64,000 nucleotides of DNA from Campylobacterales bacterium. Its GTDB lineage: Bacteria > Campylobacterota > Campylobacteria > Campylobacterales > Sulfurimonadaceae. The stretch lies in assembly GCA_026390165.1 (NCBI GenBank), contig JAPLGM010000006.1, positions 26,686-90,685 on the forward strand, given 5' to 3'. Under the pieces are notes generated by a model. That model made no database searches and was not told where the DNA came from. It worked only from the letters and a program-made list of their open reading frames with translations. Positions 61,845 to 64,000 of the stretch are shown here, piece after piece; positions within the stretch are counted from its first letter, which is position 1, and every line of letters begins with the position of its first letter. The translations under genes and the position numbers were made by a program.

Positions 61845-62162
61845 ATGGCAAGAGCACTATTAAAATTCGTTCGCGTATCTCCGACTAAATCTCGTTTGAT
61901 CGCTCGCGAAGTACAAGGTATGAATGCAGAACAAGCATTGGCAGCGTTGGAGTTCACTCCGAACAAAGCAGCAAAAATCATCGCTAAAGTCGTTGCATCA
62001 GCAGTAGCTAATAGTGGTATTGAAGCGGAAGATTGTGTTATTAAATCATGCCGTGTTGACAATGGTCCCGTATTGAAGCGTTTTACGCAACGAGCACGTG
62101 GAACAGCGTCAGGTATCCGTAAACCGACTGCGCACATTTTGGTAGAAGTAGAGGGTAAATAA
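61845..62162 (+). CDS. rplV: 50S ribosomal protein L22
   Basis: 105 residues. [18 protein letters not shown] and [19 protein letters not shown] are L22 signatures; the latter is the hairpin loop that reaches into the exit tunnel. AGGAAGAGGT upstream of the ATG. Part of the uninterrupted operon. Confidence 0.98.
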   Translation: MARALLKFVRVSPTKSRLIAREVQGMNAEQALAALEFTPNKAAKIIAKVVASAVANSGIEAEDCVIKSCRVDNGPVLKRFTQRARGTASGIRKPTAHILVEVEGK

Positions 62163-62164
62163 TT

Positions 62165-62872
62165 ATGGGTCATAAAGTTAATCCTATCGGACTTCGTCTT
62201 GGTATCAACCGCAACTGGGAATCTCGTTGGTTTCCTAACTTTAAAACAGCTGCGGTATCTCTTGGTGAAGATCATAAAATCCGTACATTTTTGAAAAAAG
62301 AACTCTATTATGCTGGTGTGAGCAACATCGTTATTGAACGTACAGCTAAGCGTCTTCGTGTAACGATTATCGCAGCTCGTCCGGGAATCATTATCGGTAA
62401 AAAAGGTTCTGATATTGAGAAGATCAAAGAATCTCTCAATAAATTAATCGGCAAGCCAGTTGCACTTAACATCAAAAAAGAGAAAAAAGCACAAGCTTCA
62501 GCACAACTCGTTGCTGAAAATGTTGCAACTCAACTTGAAAAACGTGTAGCTTTCCGTCGTGCGATGAAAAAAGTTATGCAAAATGCTCAACGTGCCGGTG
62601 CAAAAGGGATTAAAGTCTCTGTTGCAGGTCGTTTGGGTGGAGCTGAAATCGCTCGTACTGAATGGTATCTTGAGGGACGTGTTCCTCTTCATACGCTTCG
62701 TGCGAAAATCGATTACGGTTTTGCAGAAGCTCACACCACTTACGGTGTAATTGGTATTAAAGTCTGGATTTTCAAAGGTGAGGTTCTCACTAAAGGTATT
62801 CAGCCTGAAGCTAAAGAAACTAAAGAAGAGCGTGGCGATGATCAACAGCGTCGTCCTCGTCGAAAGGCTTAA
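62165..62872 (+). CDS. rpsC: 30S ribosomal protein S3
   Basis: 235 residues. [20 protein letters not shown] at the start, the KH domain with [17 protein letters not shown], and [20 protein letters not shown] in the C-terminal domain. S3 forms part of the mRNA entry channel. The last 20 residues are a charged tail ([15 protein letters not shown]). Confidence 0.99.
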   Translation: MGHKVNPIGLRLGINRNWESRWFPNFKTAAVSLGEDHKIRTFLKKELYYAGVSNIVIERTAKRLRVTIIAARPGIIIGKKGSDIEKIKESLNKLIGKPVALNIKKEKKAQASAQLVAENVATQLEKRVAFRRAMKKVMQNAQRAGAKGIKVSVAGRLGGAEIARTEWYLEGRVPLHTLRAKIDYGFAEAHTTYGVIGIKVWIFKGEVLTKGIQPEAKETKEERGDDQQRRPRRKA

Positions 62873-62877
62873 TAATC

Positions 62878-63303
62878 ATGTTGATGCCTAAACGTACGAA
62901 ATATCGTAAACAAATGAAAGGGCGTAACCGTGGTTACGCTACTTCTGGAAATAAACTTGAGTTCGGTTCAATCGGATTCAAAGCAACGGAAGCGGGACGT
63001 ATTAACTCTCGCCAAATCGAAGCGGCTCGTATCTCAGCTACTCGTCACATCAAACGTACGGGTAAAATCTGGATTCGTGTATTCCCTGCTAAACCTTTGA
63101 CTGCCAAACCACTTGAAGTGCGTATGGGTAAAGGTAAAGGTGCTGTGGATCAATGGGTTATGAACATCAAACCGGGCCGTATCATTTTTGAAATGGGCGG
63201 CGTTGAAGAGACTCTTGCTCGTGAAGCGTTAGCGCTTGCGATGCAAAAACTCCCATTCAAAACTAAAATTGTGACTGTGGAGATGAGCAATGAACTATAC
63301 TGA
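62878..63303 (+). CDS. rplP: 50S ribosomal protein L16
   Basis: 141 residues. [19 protein letters not shown] and [20 protein letters not shown] are L16 signatures. L16 contacts the A-site and helps position tRNA. Overlaps rpmC by 14 bases. Confidence 0.98.
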   Translation: MLMPKRTKYRKQMKGRNRGYATSGNKLEFGSIGFKATEAGRINSRQIEAARISATRHIKRTGKIWIRVFPAKPLTAKPLEVRMGKGKGAVDQWVMNIKPGRIIFEMGGVEETLAREALALAMQKLPFKTKIVTVEMSNELY

Positions 63304-63475
63304 TTTAAACGGTAAAACCGCTGCTGAACTTCAAGGTGTGCTCAAAGAGAAAAAGATTGAGCTTTTCACTTTGAAAATTAAGCAAAAAATGATGCAATTG
63401 ACTAATACGAGCGAACTTCGCACGGCGAAAAAAGATATTGCACGTATCAACACCGCGCTTAGCGCAGTGAAGTAA
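63290..63475 (+). CDS. rpmC: 50S ribosomal protein L29
   Basis: 61 residues, helical. [20 protein letters not shown] and [15 protein letters not shown] match L29. It lies beside L23 at the exit tunnel. Its ATG lies within the end of rplP, with GGAG eight bases upstream. Confidence 0.96.
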   Translation: MNYTDLNGKTAAELQGVLKEKKIELFTLKIKQKMMQLTNTSELRTAKKDIARINTALSAVK

Positions 63476-63485
63476 GGGTTTATCA

Positions 63486-63740
63486 ATGACACATAAACGT
63501 GAGATTCAAGGTATCGTCGTTACAAATGGCGCAGACAAAACAGCAACAATCGTTGTTGAACGTCGCGTTATGCACCCACGTTACCACAAAACGGTAAAAC
63601 GTTTCAAAAAATACATGGTACATGATGAAAATAACCAACTTAATGTTGGTGATGAAATCATCGCTATCGAGTGCCGACCATTGAGTAAGAGCAAATCATT
63701 TCGTCTTAAAGCTCTTGTAAAAGCAGGAGTAAGCGCATGA
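63486..63740 (+). CDS. rpsQ: 30S ribosomal protein S17
   Basis: 84 residues with an OB fold. [20 protein letters not shown] and [19 protein letters not shown] are S17 signatures. Primary 16S rRNA binding protein. Its stop overlaps the rplN start (ATGA). Confidence 0.98.
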   Translation: MTHKREIQGIVVTNGADKTATIVVERRVMHPRYHKTVKRFKKYMVHDENNQLNVGDEIIAIECRPLSKSKSFRLKALVKAGVSA

Positions 63741-64000
63741 TTCAAAGTTTTACTCGTTTAGCCGTAGCGGATAACACAGGTGCAAAAGAGATCATGTGTA
63801 TCAAAGTTCTTGGCGGTTCAAAACGTCGTTACGCAACAGTAGGGGATGTTATCATCGCTTCTGTTAAAAAAGCGACTCCAACCGGTAAAGTAAAAAAAGG
63901 TCAAGTTGTAACAGCAGTAGTTGTTCGTACGAAAAAAGAGATTCACCGTGAAAACGGTTCACTTATCCGTTTCGATGAAAATGCAGCCGTTATTCTTGAT
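63737..64000 (+). CDS. rplN: 50S ribosomal protein L14, N-terminal part
   Basis: Partial gene, 88 codons before the right edge. [20 protein letters not shown] and the segment [19 protein letters not shown] identify L14, a subunit-interface protein. It overlaps rpsQ by four bases; the last 34 or so residues lie outside the window. Confidence 0.97.
   Translation, partial: MIQSFTRLAVADNTGAKEIMCIKVLGGSKRRYATVGDVIIASVKKATPTGKVKKGQVVTAVVVRTKKEIHRENGSLIRFDENAAVILD

Overview
The window looks like a chromosomal segment of a Campylobacterota (Epsilonproteobacteria) bacterium of the Sulfurimonas/Sulfuricurvum type. The basis is gene content and style rather than a database search: an S10 ribosomal operon, a tig-clpP-def block, a Campylobacter-like NrdB start, Cache-type sensors, a DsrE-family periplasmic protein and a Tat-exported PhoX. 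There is no rRNA or tRNA gene that I can see.

Layout. 1-2210: 5' end of nrdB and a chemoreceptor with a CZB zinc domain, both on minus. 2379-6777: a large DUF748/AsmA-like protein and a YeiH-type permease. 6850-9866: a two-gene unit of a P-loop ATPase and a repeat protein with exact 48-residue repeats, a candidate conflict/defence system. 9847-14904 (minus): trigger factor, ClpP, a degenerate GGDEF protein, peptide deformylase and ComM in one run. 15033-16919: folE and fliI. 17062-25474: a surface cluster of two paralogous giant lipoproteins and three outer-membrane proteins. 25610-27653: a lytic transglycosylase and minCDE. 27928-30081: phoX. 30131-38205 (minus): a type II secretion operon in the order K-L-M-N-C-D-E-F.

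38340-53550 is the accessory part. It holds an iron alcohol dehydrogenase, Ogt and a pentapeptide protein. A porin, a DsrE protein, an orphan Cache sensor, a response regulator and a histidine kinase form one sensory unit. Two copies of a nitroreductase tail plus Cdd1-like gene are present, one split by the alcohol dehydrogenase gene. An integron-type attC site (about 48876-48935) follows a cassette-like gene. A family of bipartite hairpin repeats (CTCGTTCC...GGAACGAG) is scattered at 41.0, 49.7-50.2 and 51.5 kb among broken gene pieces. 53563-57624 encodes a pair of phosphorelay kinases, followed by an OmpA-type lipoprotein on minus.

58918-64000 is the conserved S10 operon, from rpsJ to rplN (cut by the window end), behind a near-consensus sigma-70 promoter.

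The strongest candidates for something new are the attC/cassette region with its repeat-riddled neighbour, the ATPase/repeat-protein pair, and the orphan Cache sensor coupled to a two-component system. All product names come from reading motifs in the translations; no search was run.
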